A stretch of 64,000 nt of DNA, taken from contig RQTK01001093.1 in the NCBI GenBank assembly GCA_003991915.1, positions 16,765 to 80,764 of the forward strand, given 5' to 3'. Source of the DNA: Elysia chlorotica. Lineage: Eukaryota > Mollusca > Gastropoda > Plakobranchidae. The notes under the pieces were generated by a model, which saw nothing but the letters and a program-made list of their open reading frames with translations, had not been told where the DNA came from and searched no databases. The stretch's first letter is position 1. Every line of letters starts with the position of its first letter. Positions 50,546-62,612 of this stretch are shown here, in pieces. The position numbers and the translations under genes are program-made.

Positions 50546-51763
50546 GAACAAAATTAAAAATAAAGGTACACGATTCAGAATTTCATCTATTTTTATTAGC
50601 TGTTGAACATATTATAAAATATTGTTCATAAACAATAAATATGGAGATGTCATGATTGGAGCGGTTTCATATTACTTCAGTATTCAACATTGGAAACATT
50701 GAATGACATCAGGAATTATAGCCAACGAATTCGTATTTTTCATAGAAAATATCGGCAAAAGCCCACAAGAATCCGTGTTAAATACTTAAGTCTTAGTTTT
50801 CTTATTAATAATGTAAAGTTTAAAAGTAAAAAAAAATATCGTTAGAACCAAGTCGAGGTCGCTATTTTTAAAGACTGATAAAGGGCATAACTATGAGAAA
50901 ATTATTTGATTTTTAATAGAAATTCACACACAAAACAACATAAAAATATTGTCTTAAACTGAAATGAGATTTGTAGAAAACACAAAGAAAATGCCAGGAA
51001 AATTTTCTAGAATCAAAACTGTCTAGTAGAGCAGTGACTGTGATATTCCATAAACTTTCGTAACCATTATTATGTTTTTGCTCATGCAAAATTAATGTCT
51101 TCGTTTCACTAAATTGAAAATAAAAATCACCATCATGCGGTTAACAAACAACTGATACACAACCAACCCGAAACACTACATTCGAAGAAGATGAAGAGAT
51201 CACAATAAATTCAACGCAGACCATCTAAAAACCTAACCCAAATTATATCTCTATTGAAATAGGTTTAACTAGGAAAAAAACCAATTCCTGTTCAAGCAAC
51301 GACAAGAAATGAAAATCAACACGCCACATAAAAAAAAATGAAAGATATCTTAACCATAACTATCAAACTAGAGAAACGAAAAAAAGGAGAGAACGAGAAT
51401 ATTCATTTTAGATATTTTCTATATTTTTGTGTAATTATTCGAAAAAAGCAACGAAAAAAAAGCCATGATTATTATTGTGCCCATAAAAAATTAATAGAAA
51501 AACCAGTCGCTAAAAAAAAAAGGTTTTAGCCAACCCAAATTAATTTGATCATTGACAAGACATAAATCCACTCTATTCATTATCTACTTCCGAACGTCAC
51601 AAATAAATTTTCTTTCTGTGCGTTGCTGTTTAAGTAAAATACTACATATAAAATGTAATCCGATCTAATAAAATCTATATTTCCTATATTTGTTGCCATC
51701 ATGGTTCAAAATGTCTTGTTTTTATCTCATGAGATATAAAGCAGTTTCTCTTATTCAGTCTAC

Positions 51764-51764
<1 letters not shown>
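50546..51764. other. AT-rich unique DNA, no gene recognised
   Basis: Nothing recognised. Confidence 0.5.
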
Positions 51765-51831
<67 letters not shown>

Positions 51832-51842
51832 CCTCTCTCAAG
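51765..51842. repeat. (CT)n microsatellite
   Basis: Pure CT array of about 55 bases with degenerate edges. Confidence 0.95.
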
Positions 51843-53542
51843 TTTTCTCCTCTCTTTCTGCCTTTTAACTTTTCTGTCTTTATGATGATTTTATATAACT
51901 TTGAGCATTTGATTATATGTCTGTCTATATGCCTTCATCTGACGCTCGCTTTCTTTTGTTCAAATTAGTGCCGTGGTTTCATGTTTATAAGCAACGCCAT
52001 AATCTTAACAGCTATCGGTAGGCTATAGTATTATTACAGCCCCTCAAATCAGTAGCTTCCACGGGGTATACGGTGAGTAAATATTATGCCTTATGCATTG
52101 ATACGTAAAGAAACCACTTAATATTGTTGTTGTTAAAAATGCGTCCCAATTGCATGTTGCACACAGACACAGAAAATTTAAGAATCTGTGAATGAATATA
52201 AAATCCTGATTGAAACATCAGTTTTGCGTAGATTAGCGTACAATGTTGTAGCGCAGCAAACATAAAAATACATTGTACACAGTACAAAAACTTTCATATT
52301 ATACCGACAACATCTTTTTGAAGAAAAACTAACAGATTTGGCACAGGGCATTAAATAATTATAATGGCTACAGCATGTGCAGAGTGTACGAACGATTTTT
52401 TTTTTTTGGTCAGAATTCCCCCCCCCCCCCCCCGGCCTCGTAAAAAACCTCTCTGAACTATGGTAACACAGTAACGTATTTGTGTAGCTTGAATTGCGTT
52501 TTTTAGTAACTCCAGTAAAGTTCCCTTGCTCTGAAAACTTCATAACATTTTAGTTTAAAAGTATCACATATCACACAAATAAAAGTTGTTGCACAATGTT
52601 CATAAAAGAACCAAATGTAAACATGTAGTTGGTAAACTTTGCGACTTAGCCTGCAGCATTGCTAAAAATGTTTGCCCAAGCGACCAATCGAGAAAATGCA
52701 AATGTCAGCATGTTTGTTGCATATTTAACCGGGACAGTCCCATATTTGGGTGGCAAGCAAGAGAAGTGCACTAAGACAGAAGCTTTCTACTGGATGAGAC
52801 TTTTCACAAAAACAAAAGGTAACACACCTAATTCATTTTTTTTCGGAGCACCAGAATAGGTTTTACAGGAATTTTCAAAAGCTCAACAGCAGGAAATGTA
52901 TCATACATAATAACATATGTAGGTAAAGATAACTAAACCCACGCTTAATAAACATTCATGGGCCTAGGGGTTTTTATTTCACTTCGCTGGTTAACAATTA
53001 CATCCAGCTATAGGTTCCAAGTTATTCGGAAGGACCACAAAAGATGTGCATGGTTCATTAAAAAGGGCCATAGAGATGTTTCGTTAAAGTTCTAATATTG
53101 TTTAAAGAAAGAAATTGAAACTCATTAGTTATATGAGTGAAAAAAATAACAGAGATAGTTACATGTATGCTTGGTCCAGTGAACCAAACACACATGTTGT
53201 TGAAATTAACAAAATCGCACAAAAATAAGGCAATAATGGTTGTCTATGTTGAAAAGAAGACATGGTCTTAAATAGTAGACAAGTCAAGGATCTGTCATTA
53301 CAAGTCACATTTCAATAATTGATAAGCTGCACCATTCACTGTTTGATCTATTTGCTGTTAAACCAAGGTTGAACTGTTTATTTTCAATTTTAATTGCTAC
53401 TCATGCAATGATTGTAAATTTCATTTAGAGCTTTTCATTAAAAAAACAAAAACAAATAATAACCACACAATCAAAAACACGAAAAATCAACCCCTCCCCC
53501 TATCCCCCTGTCCTCCTAAAAAATGTGTGCTACTTAACACAT
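51843..53542. other. AT-rich DNA with a T/C homopolymer pair, no gene recognised
   Basis: A T run (52397-52406) and a C run (52419-52434) interrupt minus-strand frames. A plus frame at 52659-52859 has no splice or family support. Confidence 0.45.
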
Positions 53543-53987
53543 CTTTTCAAACAAAATCGGATTATAAGTGTATCTGAAATAACGATAGAATATTTTATGA
53601 TACAATAAATGTCAATCTTCTCAGGTCCGAAAATCTAAGACAGCGTTATAATGCTTCATTATATTCCTTATGTGTATTGTTTTTGTCATAGATTCAGTAT
53701 AGTAGATCTCAGTTAAAAAAAATTCTACAAAGAAAGAAAATTAACATTGGTCACTATTTTCATAATGTTTCGGTACAAGACAACTCCTTGTCATTTCACA
53801 CAGTTCAAATTCCTATCACAGAACAAATATTATCTTTTATAAATGTAATCTGCCTTAGGATTTCTGAAGAAAATAAGTATACGAATAGGTGGGTACTGTT
53901 TTTGTACGTTAGGATTTTATCCTCCAAAAGTTGGCTGCAACCCATTCTAAAACTATATCTGAGTTAAACATGTATGTATATAAACAT

Positions 53988-54005
53988 GAACAGCCATGGC
54001 TGTTC
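53988..54005. repeat. 18-bp perfect palindrome
   Basis: GAACAGCCATGGCTGTTC is its own reverse complement. It is preserved exactly in copy 2 of the tandem duplication at 54980-54997. Confidence 0.95.
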
Positions 54006-54350
54006 GATCACATTGTTGATGTTACAGTATAAATAAAAATGTTCACATGCAAATCTCAAAAGTCAAGGCCAAAATCAATCATGATTAAAACAAAAAAATA
54101 AATATTGGCCGAACAGTAAAAATATTGGTAAATGAACCTGAAAAAAAGATCTTTACATGATATAATAAGAACAATAAAATGGAGTCGAATAGAATTTGAA
54201 GCTCTATGGTCCCGGGAATATGGATTTCTATTTTCATTTTTTACAAAACGTAAATCATTATTTGGTCGATCAAACGAAGAAATAGAAATTACATCAGACC
54301 AATATCATCATAACAAACAGCGTGCTCTGAGGTTTACACACAGATCTTCA

Positions 54351-54475
54351 GGTCCGACTCCTGTAGCCCTAATGTGGTCGGACTCCTATAGCTCTAATGT
54401 GGTCGGACTCCTATAGCTCTAATGTGGTCCGACTCCTATAGCCCTAATGTGGTCCGACTCCTATAGCTCTAATGT
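54351..54475. repeat. 25-bp minisatellite, five units
   Basis: Unit GGTCCGACTCCTATAGCTCT plus AATGT, repeated five times with single-base variants. The corresponding place in copy 2 (55350-55374) has one unit. Confidence 0.96.
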
Positions 54476-54544
54476 GCTCGCCAGGAGACCGAAGAGCCCG
54501 AAATTAGCACTTTTTATTGAGTTCGTTCTCCAGAAAGAGCGGGA

Positions 54545-55443
54545 CTTTTCAAACAAAATCGGATTATAAGTGTATCTGAAATAACGATAGAAGATTTTAT
54601 GATACAATAAATGTCAATCTTCTCAGGTCCGAAAATCTAAGACAGCGTGATAATGCTTCCCTATACTCTGTATGCGTATTGTTTTTGTCATAGATTCAGT
54701 AGATCTCAGTTAAAAAAATTCTACAAAGAAAGAAAATTAACATTGGTCACTATTTTCATAATGTTTCGGTACAAGACAACTCCTTGTCATTTCAGACAGT
54801 TCAAATTCCTATCACAGAACAAATATTATCTTTTATAAATGTAATCTGCCTTAGGATTTCTGCAGAAAATAAGTATACGAAGAGGTGGGTACTGTTTTTG
54901 TACGTTGGGATTTTATCCTCAAAAAGTTGGTTGCAACCCATTCTAAAACTAGATCTGAGTTAAACATGTAGATAAACATGAACAGCCATGGCTGTTCGAT
55001 CACATTGTTGATGTTACAGTATAAATAAAAAATGTTCACATGCAAATCTCAAAATTCAAGATCAAAGATGATTAAAAAACAAAAAAATAAATATTGGCCA
55101 AACAGTAAAAATATTGGTAAATGAACCTGGATTGTAGTGAAAAAAGATCTGTACATGATATAATAAGAACAATAAAAATGGAGTCGAATAGAATTTGAAG
55201 CTCTATGGTCCCGGAAATATGGATTTCTATTTTCATTTTTTACAAAACGTAAATCATCATTTGGTCGATCAAACGAAGAAATAGAAATTACATCAGACCA
55301 ATATCATCATAACAAACAGCGTGCTCTGAGGTTTACACACAGATCTCCAGGTCCGACTCCTGTAGCTCTAATGTCGTCGCCAGGAGACCGAAGAGCCCGA
55401 AATTAGCACTTTTTATTGAGTTCGTTCTCCAGAAAGAGCGGGG
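54545..55443. repeat. Tandem ~0.9-kb duplication, copy 2
   Basis: Directly abuts copy 1 and ends in a poly-G run. Its length (about 899) equals copy 1 minus four 25-bp units to within a few bases. Confidence 0.95.
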
Positions 55444-55454
55444 GGGGGGGGGGG
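55437..55454. repeat. Poly-G tract at the duplication end
   Basis: About 16 G follow the terminal GAGC of copy 2. Copy 1 has only GGG at the same place. Confidence 0.95.
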
Positions 55455-56651
55455 TTGAATATAAAAAATATGTTAATTCAATTCATAAAATTCCACGTTG
55501 AAATAATCATAACAAAGAGGTAAAAAAAGCACACAAAACTTAGCTAAATAATTTTTTCCACTGCATTCCTCCTGCACAACCTGTAGAAACTATCGATCAA
55601 ATATCAAGACAAAGGGTATACAATAATACACGATCATAGTGCGAGTGAGTGTCATAACAAAATCGTTTAAAATCGTATTTATGCAAATTTAGCCTTCCTA
55701 TTCCCGAACCAATTTTTTTTCTGGTAGACAATACAGACAGTATCTTTTCAGGAAGTAGATTAAATGATCTCGTTAAAGGCATGCTTAAAGAAGTATAAGT
55801 CACGGTTATACTAATATTTGCTGCATTTTAATAGTCAATATAAAAATTATTTAAAAAAATAACAATCATCGAAAAAGATCTTATAAAGTATTCTTTAAAT
55901 CTTTGATAAAACAATTTAGTGGAATGATAAGAAGAGAATCATTGACTGTTTTAAAAAGTAAACAACAAGGTGGATGCATGGTTAATGTAATGCTGGTTGT
56001 AAGGCTGTGTTGAAGCATGCCAAGAATTGAAACTTGGTTAAAGTGAATGGTCAAAGTCCATGTCTCCATAGTCCGTGATATGAAATTATATTTCATGGAA
56101 AATAATTGGGTGATATATCTTGTTATAAGGCTGGAGATTGAGCCCAAACGACCACAAAAGTCTTCATCATTGTAAAAAAAAATGATTTAAAATATAAGAA
56201 ACCTCCATGAAACTGTATAGTTTCTACGACTCATTGGCGTAAAAACGAGTATACTAATACTCGTAATTATGCGAATGAGCAAAATACAGAAGAACGATAA
56301 TCGTCTCCTTTTAAAATCTTTAAAAATATGTACCAGTCAAAAACGACTGATATGTTACCGTAGTTTTATGCACTTAATAAATAGCATTACCATTATCTTT
56401 TAAAGTCTGAAAAATAAATCCCAGGCATCTCAGAAAACTGATCAATAACGTTTTAAAATTAACGTAAATTAAAAAAAAAACCCATTAAATTACACAATAC
56501 AGAATTTACAAAATTATGGTTTACATTTAGATGGCAAGTTGTCTATGACGTAGGGGTGGTCGTGCAGACCAACCAGATTGGTCCCAATACACAGAACGTG
56601 TGCCCGACCGTAGCAATTAACATTTCCTCAAATATACAACAATCACAGAAA
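55455..56651. other. 3' flank of the membrane-protein gene, no other gene recognised
   Basis: Probably 3' UTR and intergenic DNA. I found no AATAAA on the minus strand close to the stop codon. An ATTAAA variant lies near 55826. Confidence 0.5.
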
Positions 56652-57472
56652 CTAATGAACGGTTACTCCGTTTAGAGTCACTGATTTAGTAATATTCATC
56701 CGACGTGATTTGGGCGTCTTCATTTTGAAATATTTGAGCGTCAAATCGAAAGATGGTTTTACCAGCCCCACCAGGTAGCTGACAATGGTGTCTCGCAGGC
56801 GGAGTACGAACTGATATGTGACTTTCACCAGCTTTGTCCGATCACAGAGAACTGGGCGAAGGGATTCCACTATGGCGTAAAGTCTGGGGCTACAAACAAT
56901 TAACACAGCGACAAGTCTAGTCACAGTAAAAGTACACAAAGCAGCCATCTTACTTTTGAAAAAAGTTAACACAGCAGTTAAAGCGAATACAGCAAAAGCA
57001 AATATGGGAAAAAATCTTCGCCTTAATAAATGTATCACAGTTGATGCATAAGGCAGAAGCGTCCTTTTAGCAAATATAAACCCTGATTTTAATCTCACCG
57101 AAATAATATAATAGCTTAATTGGCTAAGAGACACAAATCTAATGCACATCGAGAAAATCTTTTCCCGTAATGGTTTGAGCCGCATACAAATTGGAGAACA
57201 TTTGTGCGAGTTAGCCAAAAGCGGCCGGTATAAAAAGGCTCGGAGAAGCAGGAACAGTAGGGCAGCAGTGAATCCTAATAATTTCCCGAGGATGTTGAGC
57301 GTTCGATCCACTGCCTTGATGATCATCCAGCGGGAGGCCAACGTTGAGCCAGTCAGGGTGAGGGAAAATCCCCAGAGCACCATATATCCAGACACACCGG
57401 GGACTTCTGCGATGATGAAGGACTCCTCAGCTGTGTTGAACATCATGCGACACCCAGTCACGCCCAGCCCTC
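56652..57472 (-). CDS. Exon 3 (terminal) of the membrane-protein gene
   Basis: The acceptor CCGTCTTCCTCAG|GAGGG fixes the first base at 57472, and TAG at 56652-56654 ends the frame. It encodes residues from [19 protein letters not shown] to the C-terminus, including the last four hydrophobic segments. The long open frame on the opposite strand is its shadow. Confidence 0.68.
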
Positions 57473-59744
57473 CTGAGGAAGACGGCATAAATAAACCAGT
57501 CTGTGTTAGTAATGGCTAGAGTGATATTCAGTTGTAAAAGGCTGCATAACAAATCTTAGTTAACCAAACGACATTTGATCGTAGGCCATAGAATCTAGTT
57601 CAACACATTTTTTTCCAAACGATGAAAATAAAACAAATAAAAAACGACTACCAACAAACAACCATACTAAAACGTATTGATTCCCCTGATTTTATTATAC
57701 ACTGAATTACTTTTGCTTTCACAATTTCATCCATCCGTCAAATTTTCTTTGGTGCATGACTTTGATGCAGATTTCTTTTTGGTTACAAGTATTTTATTTT
57801 CTTTCATGCATCGTAAACAATCTCAGTTTCTAATTCGGATCCATCGTAATATATATGTCTCATGCTTGTCATTTCTGCGTTGTGAGCTTATAATTATGTA
57901 TGCTTTCTTTGCATGTGTTGGTTTCTTTTAACATTTTAACAGTGTCTTGATTTAAACTCTCATGTGCTGGGAAAATAACACCCAAAAACAAACGAGGACA
58001 GACTGGAAAAATAGCAAGAAAAGAAGTGAGAATAGTTGGTACAAAAGATGTTCTTGACACACTTTTTCAATTCTATACAACAAACAAAATGTTTTAAATC
58101 ATGAAATACCTCACAGATACATTATCCAAGAACATAACTGCACAAAAACAGATCATAGCAGTAGTTACAGAACAATAAAGAAAAGTACACACAGACACGC
58201 AAAGTCTTTTCTATCAAAATTAACTACATTCTTCAATGGTTATTAAACATGCGAGGGGAATACGGACCGGAACATCTGCAATGCCCCAGGGAATGTGCGC
58301 GCGTTTTCATTGTATTATAATTATGTAAAAACTAAGAATATGAGATAATCATGCAAATACACTTTTTAAGGAGTAATGCCTTTTCGTAAAATTAACTTTT
58401 AACTTTTCTTTTCATGCTTTCTTCTACATTAGGAAATGAGCGTGTTTTTGAACGAATTAAAGCCGTTGATGAATTATTTTGTCTAAACAAGAATTGCAAA
58501 AGTTAATGTAACGCCTTATATTCTTAGATAACTCTATACTGAAACCCTAATGCTTTTCTCAATGTCTTTCGTATAGTTATGTACATTTGTAGTACAAATA
58601 AAAGATCATTTTTTCATGACGTATATTTATAGATAATATTTTAAGTCTTTTCACTATAATTTATATACAATTGTACTTCTAATGTTAATAGATATTCCGA
58701 TTTCCATTTACTTAGAGGGATCAATAAAGTATATTATATTTTACCTTATCTTTTCTAAATATTAAGTAATTAAATGCTTATTCACTTTTCACTCATTCTC
58801 TCTCTATCTCTTTACTTTCATTCCAACGTGTGGTGCCGGCTGCTCATGTGTGGGGGCAAACATAATACTAGTTAGAGACAGTTACAATACTGCTGTGTTG
58901 TTGGTCCTTTGCTATTATTTTAAACATATTCTTCTTTTTCTTCCTTGCCTCTCAGCTCCCTGTGGAGCAGAGGCCGTCAATAAAACTCTCCATTTCTTTA
59001 TCATGTGCTTAATACATGCAGATCTACCCAATACTTTTTTCCTTTCCTTTCACATTACTCTTAAATTCCCCTGTTCATATCACTTTTGGCCTTCCCCTTG
59101 ACATCTTTCCTCCAGGTTTCTTCTTGTGATACTTTCTCAGCGTGTGTGTTATCCATCTCCATTTTATATAAACAATGGTAAATGCACCATTATTATATTT
59201 TAGTCAATTATAGGTCTTAGTTTATGATTTAATTCCAATGTACTTAAGATCGAATCCTTTGTGTAACTCGTTTTTTCTTTCTTTGGGGAAAGAATGGTAG
59301 GTTACCCGCTCGACTCAGGCGCTCATTTTGTAATAATGATGTAGAACAACGATAACAAAAACAAAAACAAAACAAAAACTTTTAAAACTATATAACACAA
59401 ACAATTATTGTTTATTATATAACTTTCCATCATAGTTGATTTGATACATGCAATATAATGCCTTATTTGCATTGCACTCACCTGCCACCATGAGGAAGCA
59501 GAGGGCCAGACAGCCGGCCTGGCGAGCACAGCGCTTGGCTCGAGCTGCCAGGAGGCACACGGCGATAGGCAGCCACAGCCCCAGGCCGCATGACGCCAGC
59601 ACCTCGCCCCATCGAAACACAGCTGAGAACAGATAAGATAACAACCTCATAGTCATACCATGGGCGAGCGGGAGGGAGGGATAGAGAGAGAGAGGGGAGG
59701 GATAGGATGCGGGAGAGAGGTTGAGAGAGTGAGAAGAGAAAGAT

Positions 59745-59835
<91 letters not shown>

Positions 59836-59847
59836 GTAGGTAGGTAG

Positions 59848-59882
<35 letters not shown>

Positions 59883-60267
59883 GAGAGAGAGCATTGCAAG
59901 AATGTGATAATGTTCTTTTTTGTGCCTAACCAAAAACACAATATGTTGATAGTGCAGTATTCGGTTAAGGACATCTGCGAGTAAATATTGATAATTTTCT
60001 ATTGTCACAGAAATAGTCTCACTGCCTTCTCTAGTTATTCAAATATATAAAACAATAGAAACGTAATAAAACATCTTGAAAGCAGTGAATAATTCATCTT
60101 TTTCATATTTTTGTTCATGACTCCCTACCCCAAAATGTGTTCATTTCATGTTGGATATTCCATTTGACTACAATGTGTGCCACTATATCGAGTTACATAT
60201 CATTGCAGTGGTCGATATTTGACTCTTTATTTAAATATGAATGAAATTCCGTTTTCTTACCGGCCAT
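56652..60267 (-). CDS. Three-exon gene for a 322-residue multi-pass membrane protein
   Basis: Joining 60267-60261, 59622-59482 and 57472-56652 gives 969 bases, 322 residues plus TAG, with both introns in phase 1 and all four splice sites fitting GT-AG consensus. The protein starts [20 protein letters not shown]. Hydrophobic segments lie at about residues 9-30, 34-54, 74-96, 112-131, 203-222 and 228-245, so four to six membrane spans are likely. The loops and C-terminus are rich in Lys and Arg (ending [20 protein letters not shown] and VH). No signal peptide is distinct from the first span. I do not recognise the family. The start in exon 1 has a good context (GGAATGG), but the frame is open upstream to an ATG at 60384, which would add 39 residues. 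Exon 2 is strikingly GC-rich against the AT-rich introns, as expected for real coding sequence. The function is unknown. Confidence 0.6.
57473..59481 (-). other. Intron 2 of the membrane-protein gene
   Basis: A 2009-base GT-AG intron in phase 1, AT-rich, with no element recognised inside. Confidence 0.6.
59482..59622 (-). CDS. Exon 2 of the membrane-protein gene
   Basis: 141 bases, phase 1 to phase 1, bounded by TATCTGTTCTCAG|CTGTG and GTGGCAG|GTGAGT. It encodes [20 protein letters not shown] and the following second hydrophobic segment. GC-rich coding composition. Confidence 0.7.
59623..60260 (-). other. Intron 1 of the membrane-protein gene, with GA and GATA arrays
   Basis: A 638-base intron if exon 1 is right. 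It contains the GATA and GA microsatellites at 59668-59893. Confidence 0.45.
59668..59893. repeat. GA/(GATA)n/GA compound microsatellite
   Basis: A GATA array at about 59743-59834 flanked by GTAG and GA units. Frames across it are artefacts. Confidence 0.96.
60261..60267 (-). CDS. Exon 1 coding part (ATGGCCG) of the membrane-protein gene, inferred
   Basis: ATG in good context, followed after seven coding bases by a consensus donor G|GTAAGA. Its phase (1) matches exon 2, giving MA-AVFRWG at the joint. The rest of the exon would be 5' UTR extending rightwards to an undefined start site. Confidence 0.42.
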
Positions 60268-61799
60268 TCCCAAAATACAATTTGTAGACCGTCCTTTCTC
60301 AAGATCACTACAATTTAATATGCTCCCTTGATTTAGCCTTTGTAATCGTTTTCTCAAAACTAAAAAATGTTTTAGACCCCACATTAGGCTATGCCTTCAT
60401 GTTTTGTTATACTTATTTATTATGAGGAACGATTATATATTATTTATTTATTTATAATTAAGCCCAAACAAAGACTAAAAGCCTTGAAACTCCGCTGGAA
60501 GATCGTGAATGAGTGCAAAATTAATTGAAATGAGACGTATTCTCTCGTCTCAATTAAACCGTGGCCGATTGGGTAAATGTTGATCTATATGCAACTCTAT
60601 AATCTAGATGCACTGAGTCATAACATTTGTTTTTAATTAAAGTGTATCGTCAGTCTAATAATATCTACAGGTGTATCTGTTTTGTCAGCCTCTATTTGTT
60701 TGTAGACCCATTTCATCCACTCAGATTGTCAACTTCTATATCTCTAGTCTCTGTGGGTTTTTTTTTGGAATCATTGCCTGTTTGTTTTGTCCATGCTTCT
60801 TTCTACAATGTAATAATTGATTTTAACCTTGTCAATACTTGTTATGATTTGCTTCTACCATTTAACACTTATCATATTCCAACCATCCTTTTGACCACCC
60901 ACACGTGAGCTATAGAATGTATTTAGTACCTCCGATTGTTGTCATATGTTTGCCAGATTTAGCGTTTAATTGTGGTTAGACTGAACACCGAGAAGTTGGT
61001 TTGGTACAATTTATAAGGTCGTCTTGCAGGTGGACTCAATCGAGATTGTTAGATTTATGTGCAGTGCATGGGATCCAAACTTCCTCTGCGCGTGAGTTTC
61101 CATCGACTTTCAGATAAAGATCTCCTGACGCTGGATATTTATTGCCAGTCTGACGCCGGTGGAGTTTGGTTCTCACGAGCAAAAGGCTAGCTATATAATT
61201 ACTAGGATTTAAAATGACAGACACATCCAGTCAAGAAGAAGAGTACCAATGGAACCAAGTTTGCGTGATAGAAAAACTCTTACTAGTAGGGAAACGAGCG
61301 CAAATAATTGGTATTAGTCTACCACTACTTCACCATGCCCCTTTAGATTGAAATTAGGTTCAGCATTCAGATTTTGTTACTTCATTCCTTGTAAAAAAAA
61401 TTAATGATTAGCACCCAGCGCTCATAGAGACATGTAACCATTATGTAATAAATAAAGTGTGAGCTCCAAAGAGTCCTTTTTTGAAAGCTGTATGAGTGAG
61501 ACAACTGTGTTGTTGCCAACTATAATGCAAATAACAATAATAGATTGCGGACAGGCATGCGAGTAAGAGCTGCGAAAACCACTATGTTTTGTAACGGGAA
61601 GGTAGAATAAAACACTTTACATAATGTCTCATTTAAAAGAAATGTCTCGTTTATTACAAGATGTCTCTTTTTTGTTCAATTATGTCTGCAATATGATTTA
61701 ATAATAAAGTCAACCAAATAAACAATATGCGATTGATCTAATTTATTTAGATGCAGTAGCACTTATTAGTGAGTGGGCGAACTGCCTCAGGCCTTATAC
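60268..61799. other. 5' flank of the membrane-protein gene, no other gene recognised
   Basis: AT-rich. No TATA box is obvious near the expected start. Frames look random. Confidence 0.5.
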
Positions 61800-61846
61800 C
61801 GTTGGTCTCCAGATCGGGATAATTATTATTATCATCATTTTTTATT

Positions 61847-61927
<81 letters not shown>

Positions 61928-61965
61928 TATTCATTTTGTTGTTGTTGTTGTTGTTGTTGTTGTTT
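61800..61965. repeat. (ATT)n with (GTT)n tail
   Basis: A long ATT array (about 61838-61927) followed by a GTT array (about 61939-61963). Confidence 0.96.
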
Positions 61966-62560
61966 TCATTTCTTGTTCTTGGTGCATTAAATATTGTACT
62001 ACCTGTATTATTAATAATAAAAAAACATGTTTAAAGATGGTCCAAGATTAGAATAAAAGAACAAAAAACGATTCGCGACAGATGTTTATAGCGACATTCT
62101 TGTGCAGCAAGAACAAGAGAAAAAGGAAAAGGAAAAATAATCAATAGACAAGGATCCAACAACGAGAATGGTAATAATCCTTTTGATGTTGCAGGAAGTA
62201 AAAATCCTACTTGTTCAATAACAGCGCCTGATATGAAAAAAACAACAACACAAAAACAAAGCAAAACCAAAACAAACAAACAGACAAACGAAAACAAAGC
62301 AAAAACATGACATTAGTTCGAAACACGTGAGAAGTAAAAACCCTCACAGCTCAGACCAATCGAAGTTGTACAATAAATAAAAAGAGCAAATAAGTCCACG
62401 TTATTCCTTACGCAGTACTACGGTAATCGTACAGTGCTTCATGTTTCGGCATTCACATGACTAGACGGTATTAGAGTTTATAGATTGAAAATGGGAGGAT
62501 GAGAGGATAATTTTTGATCTACCCATTCACAAGTTTTGGAGCTTGAATCAGATGTACCAT
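61966..62560. other. Unique DNA, no gene recognised
   Basis: An A- and CAA-rich stretch at 62237-62300; nothing else. Confidence 0.5.
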
Positions 62561-62563
62561 TAG

Positions 62564-62611
<48 letters not shown>

Positions 62612-62612
62612 T
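62561..62612. repeat. (GTT)n array
   Basis: Pure GTT array of about 50 bases. Confidence 0.96.

Larger units (their letters stand above)
53543..54544. repeat. Tandem ~0.9-kb duplication, copy 1
   Basis: Starts CTTTTCAAACAAAATCGG and ends CCAGAAAGAGCGGGA. It matches copy 2 throughout with few substitutions and small indels. The length is about 1002 bases, about 100 longer than copy 2, because an internal 25-bp minisatellite has five units here instead of one. The frame at 54132-54416 inside it is not preserved in copy 2 and is not a gene. Confidence 0.95.

Noticed and set aside
54132-54416. 94-codon frame in the tandem duplication
   Set aside because: It is not kept open in copy 2 and runs through the minisatellite.
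53543-55443. Possible long terminal repeats of an element
   Set aside because: The two copies abut directly with nothing between them, so this is a tandem duplication rather than a pair of terminal repeats.
57142-57519. 125-codon plus frame opposite the membrane-protein gene
   Set aside because: The minus frame has matching splice sites and a hydrophobic pattern, and the plus frame is its shadow.
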